Assembly: GCA_017517925.1 (NCBI GenBank)
Contig: JAFWXS010000124.1
Span: 1-47,219 of the forward strand
Direction of reading: 5' to 3'
DNA: 47,219 bases
DNA from: Bacteroidaceae bacterium
Lineage (GTDB): Bacteria > Bacteroidota > Bacteroidia > Bacteroidales > Bacteroidaceae
Part shown: positions 17,093 to 25,310 of the stretch, piece after piece
How the letters are laid out: each line of letters opens with the position of its first letter
How positions within the stretch are numbered: the first letter of the stretch is position 1
The notes under the pieces: generated by a model
What the model was told of the DNA's origin: nothing
Seen by the model: the letters and a program-made list of their open reading frames with translations, nothing else
The model's database searches: none
Position numbers and translations under genes: made by a program

Positions 17093-17160
17093 TATCTTTG
17101 CAGTCATATAGATGACCTGAAGGGTTCCGACATGCACAGTGTCGGGATTCTTTTTTGTTT
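17093..17160 (+). promoter_or_regulatory. greA leader: -7 box followed by an intrinsic terminator-like hairpin
   Basis: TATCTTTG (17093-17100) matches the -7 box. About 25 nt after the predicted start comes the hairpin CCGACA (17127-17132), 7-nt loop, TGTCGG (17140-17145), then a T-rich run with TTTTTT. The hairpin lies 78 nt before greA and no gene separates them, so the arrangement is a short leader RNA or attenuator. No perfect TTG is found at 20 nt. Confidence 0.55.
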
Positions 17161-17237
17161 GACTCAAGCGAAAAGGGGGGATTTGTATTAACAATAAGAT
17201 AAAAAACAATAAATAAAATAATTAAATAGAAAATACT

Positions 17238-17705
17238 ATGGCTTATATGTCACAAGAGGGCTACGACCAACTGTTAGCCGAACTCAAAAGATTGGAGAGC
17301 GTAGAGCGCCCCGAGATTTCACGCCAAATCGCTGAAGCACGCGATAAGGGCGACCTGTCAGAGAATGCTGAATATGATGCAGCAAAAGAGGCACAAGGCA
17401 TGCTTGAGATGAAGATCAACCAACTGAAGTTGACCATCAGCGAGGCGCGTATCATCGACACCAGCAAACTGAAGACGGATACCGTACAGGTGCTCACTAA
17501 GGTAGAACTGAAGAATGTGAAGACTGGCATGAAGATGTGCTACGCCATCGTTCCCGAGAGTGAAGCCAACCTCAAGGCAGGCAAGATTTCGGTGAACACT
17601 CCCATTGCACAGGGTCTGCTCGGCAAGAAACCCGGTGAGGTGGCCGACATCAAGACGCCCGGCGGTATGATCAGCCTCGAGGTACTCAGCATTAGCATCG
17701 CATGA
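17238..17705 (+). CDS. greA: Transcription elongation factor GreA
   Basis: Rescues backtracked RNA polymerase by stimulating cleavage of the transcript 3' end through the secondary channel. The product is 155 aa. The N-terminal coiled coil (about 8-75) carries the acidic tip DKGDLSENAEYDAAKEAQ, whose Asp and Glu coordinate the catalytic Mg. The C-terminal FKBP-like domain ends LLGKKPGEVADIKTPGG. The leader carries a terminator-like hairpin (17127-17145). The HIT gene follows by 31 nt. Confidence 0.97.
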   Translation: MAYMSQEGYDQLLAELKRLESVERPEISRQIAEARDKGDLSENAEYDAAKEAQGMLEMKINQLKLTISEARIIDTSKLKTDTVQVLTKVELKNVKTGMKMCYAIVPESEANLKAGKISVNTPIAQGLLGKKPGEVADIKTPGGMISLEVLSISIA

Positions 17706-17736
17706 TGTGAGTTTGTAAGTTTTAAGTTCATAAGTT

Positions 17737-18129
17737 ATGGCAAGCATATTCAGCAGAATCGTGGCAGGCGAGATTCCCTGCTACAAGGTGGCCGAGGACG
17801 AGAAGTACTTTGCCTTCCTTGACATCAATCCCATGGTGAAGGGACACACCCTCGTGATTCCCAAGCGTGAGGTAGACTATATCTTCGACCTCGAAGATGA
17901 CGAGTTGGCAGGTTTACACCTCTTCGCCAAGCGTATAGCCAAGGCATTGAAGGCTGCTTTCCCCTGTCAGCGCATCGGCATGGCTGTATTGGGCATGGAG
18001 GTTCCCCACACCCACATCCACCTCATCCCCTTGCAGAAGGAGAGCGACATGCTCTTCAGCAACCCCAAGCTCTCGTTCACTCCCGAAGAGTTTGCCGAGA
18101 TTGCAGTCAAGATACGCGAACAACTGTAA
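17737..18129 (+). CDS. HIT-family nucleotide hydrolase (HinT-like)
   Basis: Small phosphoramidase or nucleotide hydrolase, 130 aa. The histidine triad is intact as HTHIHLIP (His91, His93, His95), and the N-terminal ASIFSRIVAGEIPCYKVAED and NPMVKGHTLVIPKRE are typical of the HinT branch. It probably acts on AMP-lysine or similar adducts in the cytoplasm; the physiological substrate is unknown. It starts 31 nt after greA across an AAGTT-rich spacer and is probably co-transcribed with it, an arrangement common in Bacteroidota. Confidence 0.93.
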   Translation: MASIFSRIVAGEIPCYKVAEDEKYFAFLDINPMVKGHTLVIPKREVDYIFDLEDDELAGLHLFAKRIAKALKAAFPCQRIGMAVLGMEVPHTHIHLIPLQKESDMLFSNPKLSFTPEEFAEIAVKIREQL

Positions 18130-18158
18130 TCTCTGTAAGAACATAATAAGGCTACTTC

Positions 18159-19145
18159 GTGCGCTACCTACGCAACACCAGCACCGACGTCTATTACAAC
18201 ATGGCGTTCGATGAGTATGCCTTGGAGCAGCTGCCGCTCGATGAGCCATTGTTTTACCTTTGGCAAAATCGGCCGGCAGTTATTATTGGCCTCAACCAAA
18301 ATGCCCATGCTGAGGTAGATATCGAGTATCTCCATCGGCACGACATTGCTCTGGCACGCCGTATCACGGGAGGTGGGGCCGTATACCACGACCTCGGCAA
18401 CCTCAACTATACCATCGTGGGGCGCAGCTCGGATATCGAGCGCGATTACCCCGAGTATGCCAGCCACATGTTGCATGCCTTGCAGGCGTTGGGCGTGCGG
18501 GCCGAGCTCTCGGGACGCAATGACATTCTTGTGGATGGACGCAAAGTATCGGGCTATGCCAAGCGCGTATACAAGGACCGACTCATGGTGCACGGCACGC
18601 TGATGTACGATGTAGGCATCGAGCGACTCACCCATGCCCTCACCCCGCCTACCGACAAGCTACAGTCCAAGGGAATAGCCTCGGTGCGTAGTCGTGTAGC
18701 CAACCTAAAGGAGTATCTCCCCCATATCACAAGCATCGAAGCACTCAGCCAAGCCTTGGAACGACATCTCTCACGAGAATACCAGGACGAAGCGTTTCTG
18801 CTCACCGATGACCAACGTAGCGTCATCATGACTGCCGCACAAAGCAAGTTTGCCACGCCCGACTGGATATACGGGCGCTCACCCAATACCACGGCTACCT
18901 ATGCACGCCGTCTTCCTTGCGGACATGTAGAGGTGCATCTGCAAATCAAAAAGGGATACATAGAACAGTGTCGCATCGGAGGAGACTTCTTGGGCAACTC
19001 ACCCATCAATGCCGTCGAAGAATGTCTGCGCGGCTGCTTCTATGAACGCGGAGCACTGCTGCAACGTCTCGCCACCATGGATATGCAGGAATATATGGAC
19101 AAAACTCCCACCAGCACTTTTGTTAACCTTTTATTCAATTCTTAG
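18159..19145 (+). CDS. lplA: Lipoate--protein ligase A
   Basis: Attaches lipoate to lipoyl domains of 2-oxoacid dehydrogenases or the glycine cleavage H protein, by way of lipoyl-AMP. The product is 328 aa. Core motifs are RRITGGGAVYHDLGNLNYT (67-85), GRNDILVDGRKVSGYAKR with the conserved Lys129, and MVHGTLMYDV. A C-terminal accessory domain (about 250-328) is present, as in the full-length LplA class. The start codon is GTG. It lies 29 nt after the HIT gene and 8 nt before the CPBP protease. Confidence 0.93.
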   Translation: MRYLRNTSTDVYYNMAFDEYALEQLPLDEPLFYLWQNRPAVIIGLNQNAHAEVDIEYLHRHDIALARRITGGGAVYHDLGNLNYTIVGRSSDIERDYPEYASHMLHALQALGVRAELSGRNDILVDGRKVSGYAKRVYKDRLMVHGTLMYDVGIERLTHALTPPTDKLQSKGIASVRSRVANLKEYLPHITSIEALSQALERHLSREYQDEAFLLTDDQRSVIMTAAQSKFATPDWIYGRSPNTTATYARRLPCGHVEVHLQIKKGYIEQCRIGGDFLGNSPINAVEECLRGCFYERGALLQRLATMDMQEYMDKTPTSTFVNLLFNS

Positions 19146-19153
19146 TCATACCA

Positions 19154-19906
19154 ATGCGCCGACAAACATTCATCATCATCAAACTCATCCTCTATTATTT
19201 CGGTTATCAGTTAGGCTTCAGTGCTGTGGCCATGGTTATCTCACGTTTCATTGCTCCGATGGACATGACCACCATGACCTCTCTGGCCATGGTTGCCTCT
19301 ACCTTGGTTATGGCCTGGCACTTGATACACTTTGGCTACGTGCGTCCCTCTCGCGACAGGTATAAGGAGGTCAGTCTTCCCGTACTGGGAATTTCTGTAG
19401 TGTTTATTTTTGCCGCCATGTATGTGCTCAATCTGCTCATCGAGCAAGCAGGCATCCCCAACACCATGGAAGATACCTTTATAGCCATGAGCCGTAACCC
19501 CTTCGGCATCCTCTCCATCGCGCTGTTGGCTCCCATACTCGAAGAGCTACTCTTCCGTGGTGCCATTCAAGGCCAGTTGCAGGAGAGTGGCATGCGTCCA
19601 TGGACAGCTATCCTCGTATCATCGCTTATCTTCGGTGTGGTACACATGAACCCGGCCCAGATACCCTTCGCCTTTCTTCTCGGCATGATGTTCGGCTGGC
19701 TTTACTATCGTACAGGTAGCCTGCTCCCTGGCATCGTGGGGCATGTGCTCAACAATTCCATAGCTTCCATCAATATGCTGCTCTATGGTAATGCCACCAT
19801 TGAGGAACAGATGCCCAACCCTGCAGAGATGTGGCTATGGGCAGCCGCAGCCACCGCTGTATGCTGCTTTGCTGCAATATGGCTTAACAGAAATATAATA
19901 AAATGA
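19154..19906 (+). CDS. CPBP-family intramembrane metalloprotease
   Basis: Polytopic inner-membrane protein of the CAAX/Abi (type II CAAX prenyl protease-like) family, 250 aa, with about seven membrane segments. All metalloprotease motifs are seen: the EExxxR box in LAPILEELLFRG (Glu130, Glu131, Arg135), motif 2 with FGVVHMNP (His164), and motif 3 with GIVGHVLNN (His197, Asn200). Bacterial members process membrane substrates or confer bacteriocin immunity; this one's target is unknown. Its stop overlaps the start of the Nudix gene (ATGA), which indicates coupled translation. Confidence 0.9.
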   Translation: MRRQTFIIIKLILYYFGYQLGFSAVAMVISRFIAPMDMTTMTSLAMVASTLVMAWHLIHFGYVRPSRDRYKEVSLPVLGISVVFIFAAMYVLNLLIEQAGIPNTMEDTFIAMSRNPFGILSIALLAPILEELLFRGAIQGQLQESGMRPWTAILVSSLIFGVVHMNPAQIPFAFLLGMMFGWLYYRTGSLLPGIVGHVLNNSIASINMLLYGNATIEEQMPNPAEMWLWAAAATAVCCFAAIWLNRNIIK

Positions 19907-20442
19907 GTATGTCTGCCCCTTCTTCTCATCCATTTGCATCATTCCGCTACTGCCCCAAATGCGGTGCACCATTTATAGAGCACAATGCCAAGGCTTCACG
20001 CTGTACCGAATGTGGATTTGTATACTACTTCAATCCCAGTGCAGCTACCGTAGCCGTTATCATCAACGACCGGAATGAACTGCTCGTATGCCGTAGAGCC
20101 AAAGAGCCGGCCAAGGGTACATTGGATCTTCCTGGAGGCTTTTGCGATATGTATGAGACCGCTGAGGAAGGGGTAGCACGAGAAGTCGCCGAGGAGACTG
20201 GAGCCAAGGTTACAAACACACACTTCCTCTTCTCCCTGCCCAATACCTATCTCTACAGCGGATTCCTTGTACACACCATTGACAGTTTCTTTCGTTGTGA
20301 ATTAGAGGACTATACACAGATACAGGCTCATGATGATGTGGCTGAATGTACCTGGATTCCCGTTGGGCAACTTCGCCCCAAAGAGTTTGGTTTGGACTCT
20401 ATACGGATGGGGATAGAGCGTCTGCTCAATCTGTTACATTAA
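19903..20442 (+). CDS. Nudix hydrolase with N-terminal zinc ribbon
   Basis: Pyrophosphohydrolase, 179 aa. A four-cysteine zinc ribbon (Cys17, Cys20, Cys34, Cys37) precedes the Nudix fold, as in NADH pyrophosphatase-type and ADP-ribose-type enzymes. The Nudix box GFCDMYETAEEG plus VAREVAEETGA (79-101) fits GX5EX7REUXEEXGU with every catalytic Glu present. The nucleotide substrate cannot be told. The start ATG overlaps the CPBP stop by 4 nt; a second ATG two codons later is possible. Confidence 0.9.
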   Translation: MSMSAPSSHPFASFRYCPKCGAPFIEHNAKASRCTECGFVYYFNPSAATVAVIINDRNELLVCRRAKEPAKGTLDLPGGFCDMYETAEEGVAREVAEETGAKVTNTHFLFSLPNTYLYSGFLVHTIDSFFRCELEDYTQIQAHDDVAECTWIPVGQLRPKEFGLDSIRMGIERLLNLLH

Positions 20443-20458
20443 CTTTATTATGAAAAGA

Positions 20459-20488
20459 AGCAGGCCCCCCGCTGCTTTGGGGCCTGCT
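20459..20488. terminator. Strong hairpin between convergent Nudix and korB genes
   Basis: Perfect 10-bp GC-rich inverted repeat AGCAGGCCCC / GGGGCCTGCT with a 10-nt loop. The minus strand continues CTTCTTTTC, so it best fits the end of korB, but it also lies 17 nt after the Nudix stop and may serve both directions. Confidence 0.75.
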
Positions 20489-20605
20489 CCGACGTAAGAT
20501 GTGAGTTGTAAGATTAACTGCAGCGGTCTTTTGAGTTTGTGAGTTTATAAGTTTTTGAGTTTGTAATCTGGATGGCCAAAACTTAAGAACTAAATAACTT
20601 AAAAC

Positions 20606-21607
20606 TTACTTTACCTCCCAAGTGTCGTTGGTGAGCAACAGCTCCTCGAAGGTGTGGTAGGGCTTCTTGGCCTTCACCTCTTCAATCTGTGCCTCTACAG
20701 ATTCGTCGTAGGTAGGAGCCTCCACATCGCGGATAACACCGAGTGCTACGGGGAAGTCGGGACCCTCCATCATGGCGAGCTTGAGCTGCAGGGTGTTGTC
20801 TTCGCAGTGGGCGTCGTGTACGAGGATGTCGTCAATGGTCACACCGTTCTCACCAATCTTCACCACCTTGATACCAAAGCCCTCCTGCACGAGGCCGTAC
20901 TCGTTGTTCTCACCGAACACCATGGGCTGTCCGTGGCGCAGGTAGATGGCGTTCTTGGCACGTCCCTCCTTATTGTAGATGCTGTCGTGGGTACCATCGT
21001 TGAAGATGACACAGTTCTGCATGATCTCGCATACCGAGCTACCCTTGTGAGCATGGGCAGCCTTGAGTATCTCTACCGTGCCGGCTGCATCGGTGGCTAC
21101 GGCGCGGGCAAAGAAGTGACCACGGGCACCGAAGCAGAGCTCGGCAGGGCGGAAGGGGTCCTCTACTGTACCATAGGGGCTCGACTTGCTCACGAAGCCA
21201 CGGGGGCTGGTGGGCGAATACTGACCCTTGGTGAGACCATAGATGCGGTTGTTGAGCAATATCATGTTGAGGTTGATATTGCGACGATTAGCGTGGATGA
21301 AGTGGTTACCACCGATGGCGAGACCGTCACCATCGCCACTCACCTGCCATACCGAGAGTTCGGGATTGGCCACCTTACAACCTGTGGCGATGGCTGCTGC
21401 ACGACCGTGGATGGTGTTCATGCCATAGGTATTCATATAGTGGGGCAAGCGGCTTGAGCAACCGATACCTGAAATCACGGCAATATTGTGAGGTGCTACG
21501 CCAATCTCTGCCATTGCCTTGTGCAGTGAGGCGAGGAAGAAGTGGTCGCCACAGCCCGGGCACCAGCGAGGCTGGCCTTTCTTATAGTCTTGTGCGGTAT
21601 AACTCAT
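20606..21607 (-). CDS. korB: 2-oxoacid:ferredoxin oxidoreductase, beta subunit
   Basis: TPP-binding subunit of an oxidoreductase that converts a 2-oxoacid (most likely 2-oxoglutarate) to an acyl-CoA and reduced ferredoxin. The product is 333 aa from MSYTAQDYKKGQPRWCPGCGDH; eight upstream in-frame codons are non-conserved. The Cys pair is in WCPGCGDH (16-22). The TPP/Mg motif runs from GDGDGLAIGGNH (91) to NNRIYGLTKGQYSPTS. Substrate preference rests on similarity to the KorB type and is not proven. Its partner korA lies upstream, but a GxxExxY gene with flanking repeats intervenes. Confidence 0.92.
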   Translation of the reverse strand: MSYTAQDYKKGQPRWCPGCGDHFFLASLHKAMAEIGVAPHNIAVISGIGCSSRLPHYMNTYGMNTIHGRAAAIATGCKVANPELSVWQVSGDGDGLAIGGNHFIHANRRNINLNMILLNNRIYGLTKGQYSPTSPRGFVSKSSPYGTVEDPFRPAELCFGARGHFFARAVATDAAGTVEILKAAHAHKGSSVCEIMQNCVIFNDGTHDSIYNKEGRAKNAIYLRHGQPMVFGENNEYGLVQEGFGIKVVKIGENGVTIDDILVHDAHCEDNTLQLKLAMMEGPDFPVALGVIRDVEAPTYDESVEAQIEEVKAKKPYHTFEELLLTNDTWEVK

Positions 21608-21625
21608 AATTCTTTCTTTATTAAA

Positions 21626-21707
21626 AACCACGGATTACTCAGATTTCTCGGATTTCCCTTTCAGACTTACTACATCTGTATAATCCGTGTTTTTGATTAT
21701 TATTACA
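21626..21707. repeat. AACCACGGATT direct repeat, left copy
   Basis: An 82-bp copy of the repeat also found at 22098-22188, in the same orientation. Both run from AACCACGGATT to GATTATTATTACA with a few base changes. This copy lacks a 9-10 nt block (around CAATCCGTGG) near its end. The stop codon of the GxxExxY gene lies inside it. Confidence 0.85.
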
Positions 21708-22080
21708 TTATATAACGTTCATAACGCAGAGATGATTCTCCAAAGTTTATTAGCAAAGCAACCTCAGTGTTAGCAACCTTACCATAATTTATTGCTTGTG
21801 CCCGATGAATGTCTTCTAACTCCTTTACTGCTTTCAGTTCCACAATTATATCATCAAAACAGATAAAATCAGGAACGAACTGAGTATTTAGTCGTACACC
21901 CCGATACGAGACCTCCATGGGTTGTTCGCGTTCATATGGGATATCTCTTGTCTGAAACTCTATCTCCAAGGCATCCTGATAGACCTTTTCCGTGAATCCA
22001 CATCCAAGATATTGATGCACCGTCATAGCAGCACCAATAATCTGGTATGTTTTTTCTTTATGTAGCAACAAGTCTGTCAC
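21703..22080 (-). CDS. GxxExxY-family protein (PDDEXK-3 nuclease-like)
   Basis: A 125-aa protein of the GxxExxY family (PF13366, a predicted PD-(D/E)XK nuclease-fold group). The name motif is seen as GCGFTEKVYQDALEIE (about 27-42). Candidate active-site residues follow in VPDFICFDDIIVELKAVKEL, a D-x(n)-ExK pattern (ExK in VELKA). Biochemical function is unknown in the literature I recall. It sits between korA and korB on their strand, flanked by two AACCACGGATT direct repeats, so it looks like an inserted unit rather than a Kor subunit. Its stop codon lies in the left repeat and its start 17 nt from the right one. Confidence 0.88.
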   Translation of the reverse strand: MTDLLLHKEKTYQIIGAAMTVHQYLGCGFTEKVYQDALEIEFQTRDIPYEREQPMEVSYRGVRLNTQFVPDFICFDDIIVELKAVKELEDIHRAQAINYGKVANTEVALLINFGESSLRYERYIM

Positions 22081-22097
22081 GATGCTTTATTTTCTTT

Positions 22098-22188
22098 AAC
22101 CACGGATTGCTCAGATTTCTCGGATTTTCCTTTCAGGCTTACTATATCTGTGTAATCCGTGCAATCCGTGGTTTTGATTATTATTACA
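22098..22188. repeat. AACCACGGATT direct repeat, right copy, self-complementary
   Basis: A 91-bp copy of the repeat at 21626-21707. Its ends pair with each other: AACCACGGATTGC (22098-22110) is the exact inverse of GCAATCCGTGGTT (22161-22173), and CAGAT / ATCTG pair further inside. The transcript would form a long hairpin. Confidence 0.85.
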
Positions 22189-22212
22189 AGTACTCAATCT
22201 GTGACTCGTTCA

Positions 22213-24060
22213 TTAATTCATGAGGGGGGCTAATTGACTCACCAGTGTATTGACCTCGAAGGGCTGGCCCTTTACTTCGTTGTACTGATAAGGTACGAAG
22301 CCGTCGACCTTCATACGCAGCCATGCGGCGAGTTGTCCTCCGTTCTGCTCGGCCACTGCTACCTTGGGGTACTTGCGGAGCACCTCGGCGGTGTTGGCAG
22401 GCAGGGGGTTGATGTACTTGAAGTGAGCGAGCGCCACCTTCTTGCCAGCGGTGCGCATCTCGTCCATCGCGGCGTGCAGATGTCCGTATGTGCCACCGAA
22501 GCCCACGATGAGCAGTTCGGCATCCTCCTTGTCGCCCTCTACCACGAGATCGGGTACGGGGATGGCGTCTACCTTCTGCTGGCGCAGACGAGTCATCAGG
22601 TCGTGGTTCTCGGGGTCGGTAGAGATGGCACCTGTCTTGTTGTCCTTCTCCAAGCCTCCGAGGATATGCTGGAATCCCTCGCGACCCGGTACAGCCCAGT
22701 AGCGCACACCGTTCTCCTCCTGGCGCTGATAGGGAGTCCATGTGCCACGGAGTTCCTCGGGAACGTAAGGAGGATTGATGGGGGCATACTCGGCCAAGTT
22801 GGGCAAGCGGAAAGCACCCGAACCGTTGGCGATGAAGGCATCGGTGAGCAGCACCACAGGAGTCATGTGCTCCAGAGCAATCTTAGAGGCCATATAAGCG
22901 GCATCGAAGCAGTCGGTGGGCGAGGTAGCGGCAATCACCGGCATGGGTGACTCACCGTTACGGCCGAAGAGCACCTGCAGGAGGTCGGTCTGCTCCGACT
23001 TGGTGGGCAGTCCCGTTGCAGGGCCACCACGTTGTACGTCGAGCACCACGAGCGGGAGTTCCATGATCACCGCGAGGTTCATCGCCTCAGACTTGAGGCA
23101 GATACCGGGGCCCGAGGTTGATGTCACGGCCAAAGCGCCAGCAAACGATGCGCCTACTGCCGATGCACAGCCCGCAATCTCATCCTCACACTGCACGGTG
23201 GTAACACCGAGCGACTTGTGCTTGGAGAGTTCGTGCAACACGTCCGTGGCAGGAGTGATGGGGTATGAGCCGAGATAGAGTTTCAAGCCAGCCTTCTCAG
23301 CAGCAGCGATGAAGCCATAGGCCGTAGCCTTGTTGCCTGTGATGTCCATATAGCGGCCGGGCACCTTGTGCTTGGTCTCTACGCGGTATACGTTGGTTGC
23401 CGAACTATGCGTGTTGTGACCATAGTCGTAGCCAGCCTGGATGACCTTGATGTTAGCCTCGGCGATGGCAGGCTTCTTGGCAAACTTCTCGCGCAGGTAG
23501 TTGAACGCCACGTTCAGGTCGCGGTCGAAGAGCCAGCACACGAGTCCGAGGGCAAACATGTTGCGGCACTTGAGCACAGCCTTGGGCTCCATGCCACTAT
23601 CGGCAAGGCAGTCCTTGACCATCTGTGTGATGGGGCACGCGATGACGCGGTCGGCATCGATACCCATCTCAGCCAAAGGATCCTCGGTCTCGAAGGCCGC
23701 CTTCTTCAGGTCGCCAGGGCCGAACGAGTCGGTGTCGATAACGATGGTGGCATCTGACTTGGCATAGCGGTACTGTGTCTTCAGCGCAGCGGCATTCATC
23801 GCCACCAGCACGTCGCACAGGTCACCGGGTGTATAGACACGCTCGGCGCCGATATGTACTTGGAATCCCGATACGCCCGTAAGGCTACCTTGCGGGGCGC
23901 GGATATCTGCTGGGTAGTCGGGGAAGGTACAGATGTCGTTACCCACGGTAGCCGAGATGGTAGAGAAGATGTTTCCTGCCAACTGCATACCGTCGCCCGA
24001 GTCGCCCGAGAAGCGCACGATAACCTCGTCACGCTCCTTAACAATCAGTTGTTCGCTCAT
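22213..24060 (-). CDS. korA: 2-oxoacid:ferredoxin oxidoreductase, fused gamma-alpha subunit
   Basis: Partner of KorB, 615 aa. The N-terminal gamma domain (about 10-190) has VRFSGDSGDGMQLAGNIF and FPDYPADIRAPQGS. The pyrimidine-binding alpha domain follows, with SYPITPATDVLHELSKH, the block TSTSGPGICLKSEAMNLA, RGGPATGLPTKSEQTDL, and a C-terminal transketolase-like domain with VGFGGTYGHLHAAMDEM. The gamma-alpha fusion is normal in Bacteroidota. The complex feeds reduced ferredoxin to anaerobic metabolism or makes 2-oxoglutarate by CO2 fixation. It is first in the interrupted korA-korB operon. Confidence 0.94.
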   Translation of the reverse strand: MSEQLIVKERDEVIVRFSGDSGDGMQLAGNIFSTISATVGNDICTFPDYPADIRAPQGSLTGVSGFQVHIGAERVYTPGDLCDVLVAMNAAALKTQYRYAKSDATIVIDTDSFGPGDLKKAAFETEDPLAEMGIDADRVIACPITQMVKDCLADSGMEPKAVLKCRNMFALGLVCWLFDRDLNVAFNYLREKFAKKPAIAEANIKVIQAGYDYGHNTHSSATNVYRVETKHKVPGRYMDITGNKATAYGFIAAAEKAGLKLYLGSYPITPATDVLHELSKHKSLGVTTVQCEDEIAGCASAVGASFAGALAVTSTSGPGICLKSEAMNLAVIMELPLVVLDVQRGGPATGLPTKSEQTDLLQVLFGRNGESPMPVIAATSPTDCFDAAYMASKIALEHMTPVVLLTDAFIANGSGAFRLPNLAEYAPINPPYVPEELRGTWTPYQRQEENGVRYWAVPGREGFQHILGGLEKDNKTGAISTDPENHDLMTRLRQQKVDAIPVPDLVVEGDKEDAELLIVGFGGTYGHLHAAMDEMRTAGKKVALAHFKYINPLPANTAEVLRKYPKVAVAEQNGGQLAAWLRMKVDGFVPYQYNEVKGQPFEVNTLVSQLAPLMN

Positions 24061-24113
24061 TTTGTTATTGTATTTACAATCTTTACCGTATTATTGTATT
24101 TTGGTTGGCAAAT

Positions 24114-24131
24114 TTCGGTAAAAATACCGAA
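24114..24131. promoter_or_regulatory. Palindrome upstream of korA
   Basis: Perfect TTCGGTA, 4-nt loop, TACCGAA, 54 nt before the korA start. A related half (TTACCG) recurs at 24083. It has the look of an operator or a leader hairpin; no regulator is identified. No clear TAnnTTTG box is seen nearby. Confidence 0.4.
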
Positions 24132-24225
24132 TAATAAAACACATTGGGCAGATTATTTTGCACCAATGTCAAAATCGGAGAGACTGGTAGGGAGTTTTGC
24201 CTGCACGGGTTCGAAAGAGACCTCT

Positions 24226-24309
24226 CCGCGCTAACTACCGAGGAGCACCTCGTTAGTTAGTGAGGAGTGGCTCGCTAATTAGCGAGCCGTGGCGCGGTAG
24301 TTAGCGCGG
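24226..24309. repeat. Nested palindrome (three-way-junction-like)
   Basis: The 314-bp gap between korA and the next gene is non-coding. It holds an outer 15-bp perfect inverted repeat (CCGCGCTAACTACCG, 24226-24240, with its inverse at 24295-24309). Enclosed are an imperfect hairpin CCTC/GAGG (24248-24265) and a perfect 20-bp palindrome, GGCTCGCTAATTAGCGAGCC (24269-24288). All arms use the same TTAGTTAG/TAATTAG theme. It lies after the stop of the 24375-25280 gene and may end that transcript, but the size is far beyond a normal terminator. Confidence 0.75.
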
Positions 24310-24374
24310 GAACATGTGAAGAGACTCACTAACCCCGTACATATAGGATTTTAAGTAGCCCTATAGGAATCACC

Positions 24375-25280
24375 TCATTCTTTAGTCCGTCTTCTTTTAC
24401 TCAAGGCGAGAGTAAACCGATTCCCATTCCCTTCTGTGGGGGAACAGATAGTATACTTGCCGTGAAGATAGAGTACCTCCCAAGGGAACATCTTACGCAT
24501 CGTCTCCTTCAGCGCTACGACAATGGGATGGTTGGGGTCTTCTTCCCTCTGTTTGCCCCTCCCACGGGTGAATATCACGTCGCAATCTTCGAAATGGCCA
24601 TCGGGTGTCAGCGAGACGTTGCTCACATGTACAATGACAAGCACTGTATCGAGTTCGGGGAACTGGTCATATGGGAACGTGTTGATAATCTCCCGACCAG
24701 CCTTTGAGAGCCCGGCCTCACTGATACTCCATCCCTCCACCACTTTTTTGTTGAACCAATGCTCTTGGTGAGTGATTCGGCCATTCTTGATGGTTACCAC
24801 CAGTTCCTCCTCGTGGTTGCGAAGGTATCCGCCGTGGACGTATGTGACGAGTTCGCCCCTACCGATAATCAGTTTCTCGCGGCTGAACCACCCTGCGAGG
24901 ATGCCATGCTCGGTATAGCACTCTTCCAGCACAGCCTTCAAGGTATCGGCATCGAACACCAATTCATAGGATTCTCTCTTATGTTCGTTCCACATGTCCA
25001 CAACCACCTTCTTCAGATAGAGACAACTATCCACTATCTCCCAATATCCGACGAAGCCATCCCAATTGCCGGTACTACAACTCCTATCCTTGGCATTGGG
25101 AAGGATTTTATCAACTCGATTGGATATCAAAGTATCGTTATGCAGAGGAGATGCCAAGAGCCTCCACTCCTCCCCGTTTATCACAACACGGTCTGCCGCC
25201 TGTCCCGTAGCGCGAGCCATCAAGGGGGACAACACTAAAAGTAAACAACAAGCATAGCGGGCGAATGAAAGTTTCTGCAT
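24375..25280 (-). CDS. Secreted protein of unknown function
   Basis: A 301-aa protein with a clear signal peptide (about 1-25, ending near LMARATG). The mature part has an unbroken polar and hydrophobic pattern with no domain I recognise. Notable parts are SCSTGNWDGFVGYWEIVDS, a beta-rich middle (LVFDADTLKAVLEE, LVTYVHGGYL) and a basic end (ALSKRRRTKE). The tryptophan-rich start of the mature protein and predicted beta strands suggest a periplasmic or lipid-facing binding role, but that is a guess. It is monocistronic, with its own promoter, and divergent from the ABC exporter. Confidence 0.7.
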   Translation of the reverse strand: MQKLSFARYACCLLLVLSPLMARATGQAADRVVINGEEWRLLASPLHNDTLISNRVDKILPNAKDRSCSTGNWDGFVGYWEIVDSCLYLKKVVVDMWNEHKRESYELVFDADTLKAVLEECYTEHGILAGWFSREKLIIGRGELVTYVHGGYLRNHEEELVVTIKNGRITHQEHWFNKKVVEGWSISEAGLSKAGREIINTFPYDQFPELDTVLVIVHVSNVSLTPDGHFEDCDVIFTRGRGKQREEDPNHPIVVALKETMRKMFPWEVLYLHGKYTICSPTEGNGNRFTLALSKRRRTKE

Positions 25281-25310
25281 GACAATGTATTCTGCTGATT
25301 ATTAACGATG

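Noticed and set aside
21626..22188. Insertion sequence in korAB
   Set aside because: No transposase frame; the only protein is the GxxExxY family member, and the flanking repeats are direct, not the inverted ends of an IS.
24226..24309. Integron attC site
   Set aside because: The nested palindrome recalls a folded recombination site, but there is no integron integrase, cassette array or attC core pair (R/L boxes).
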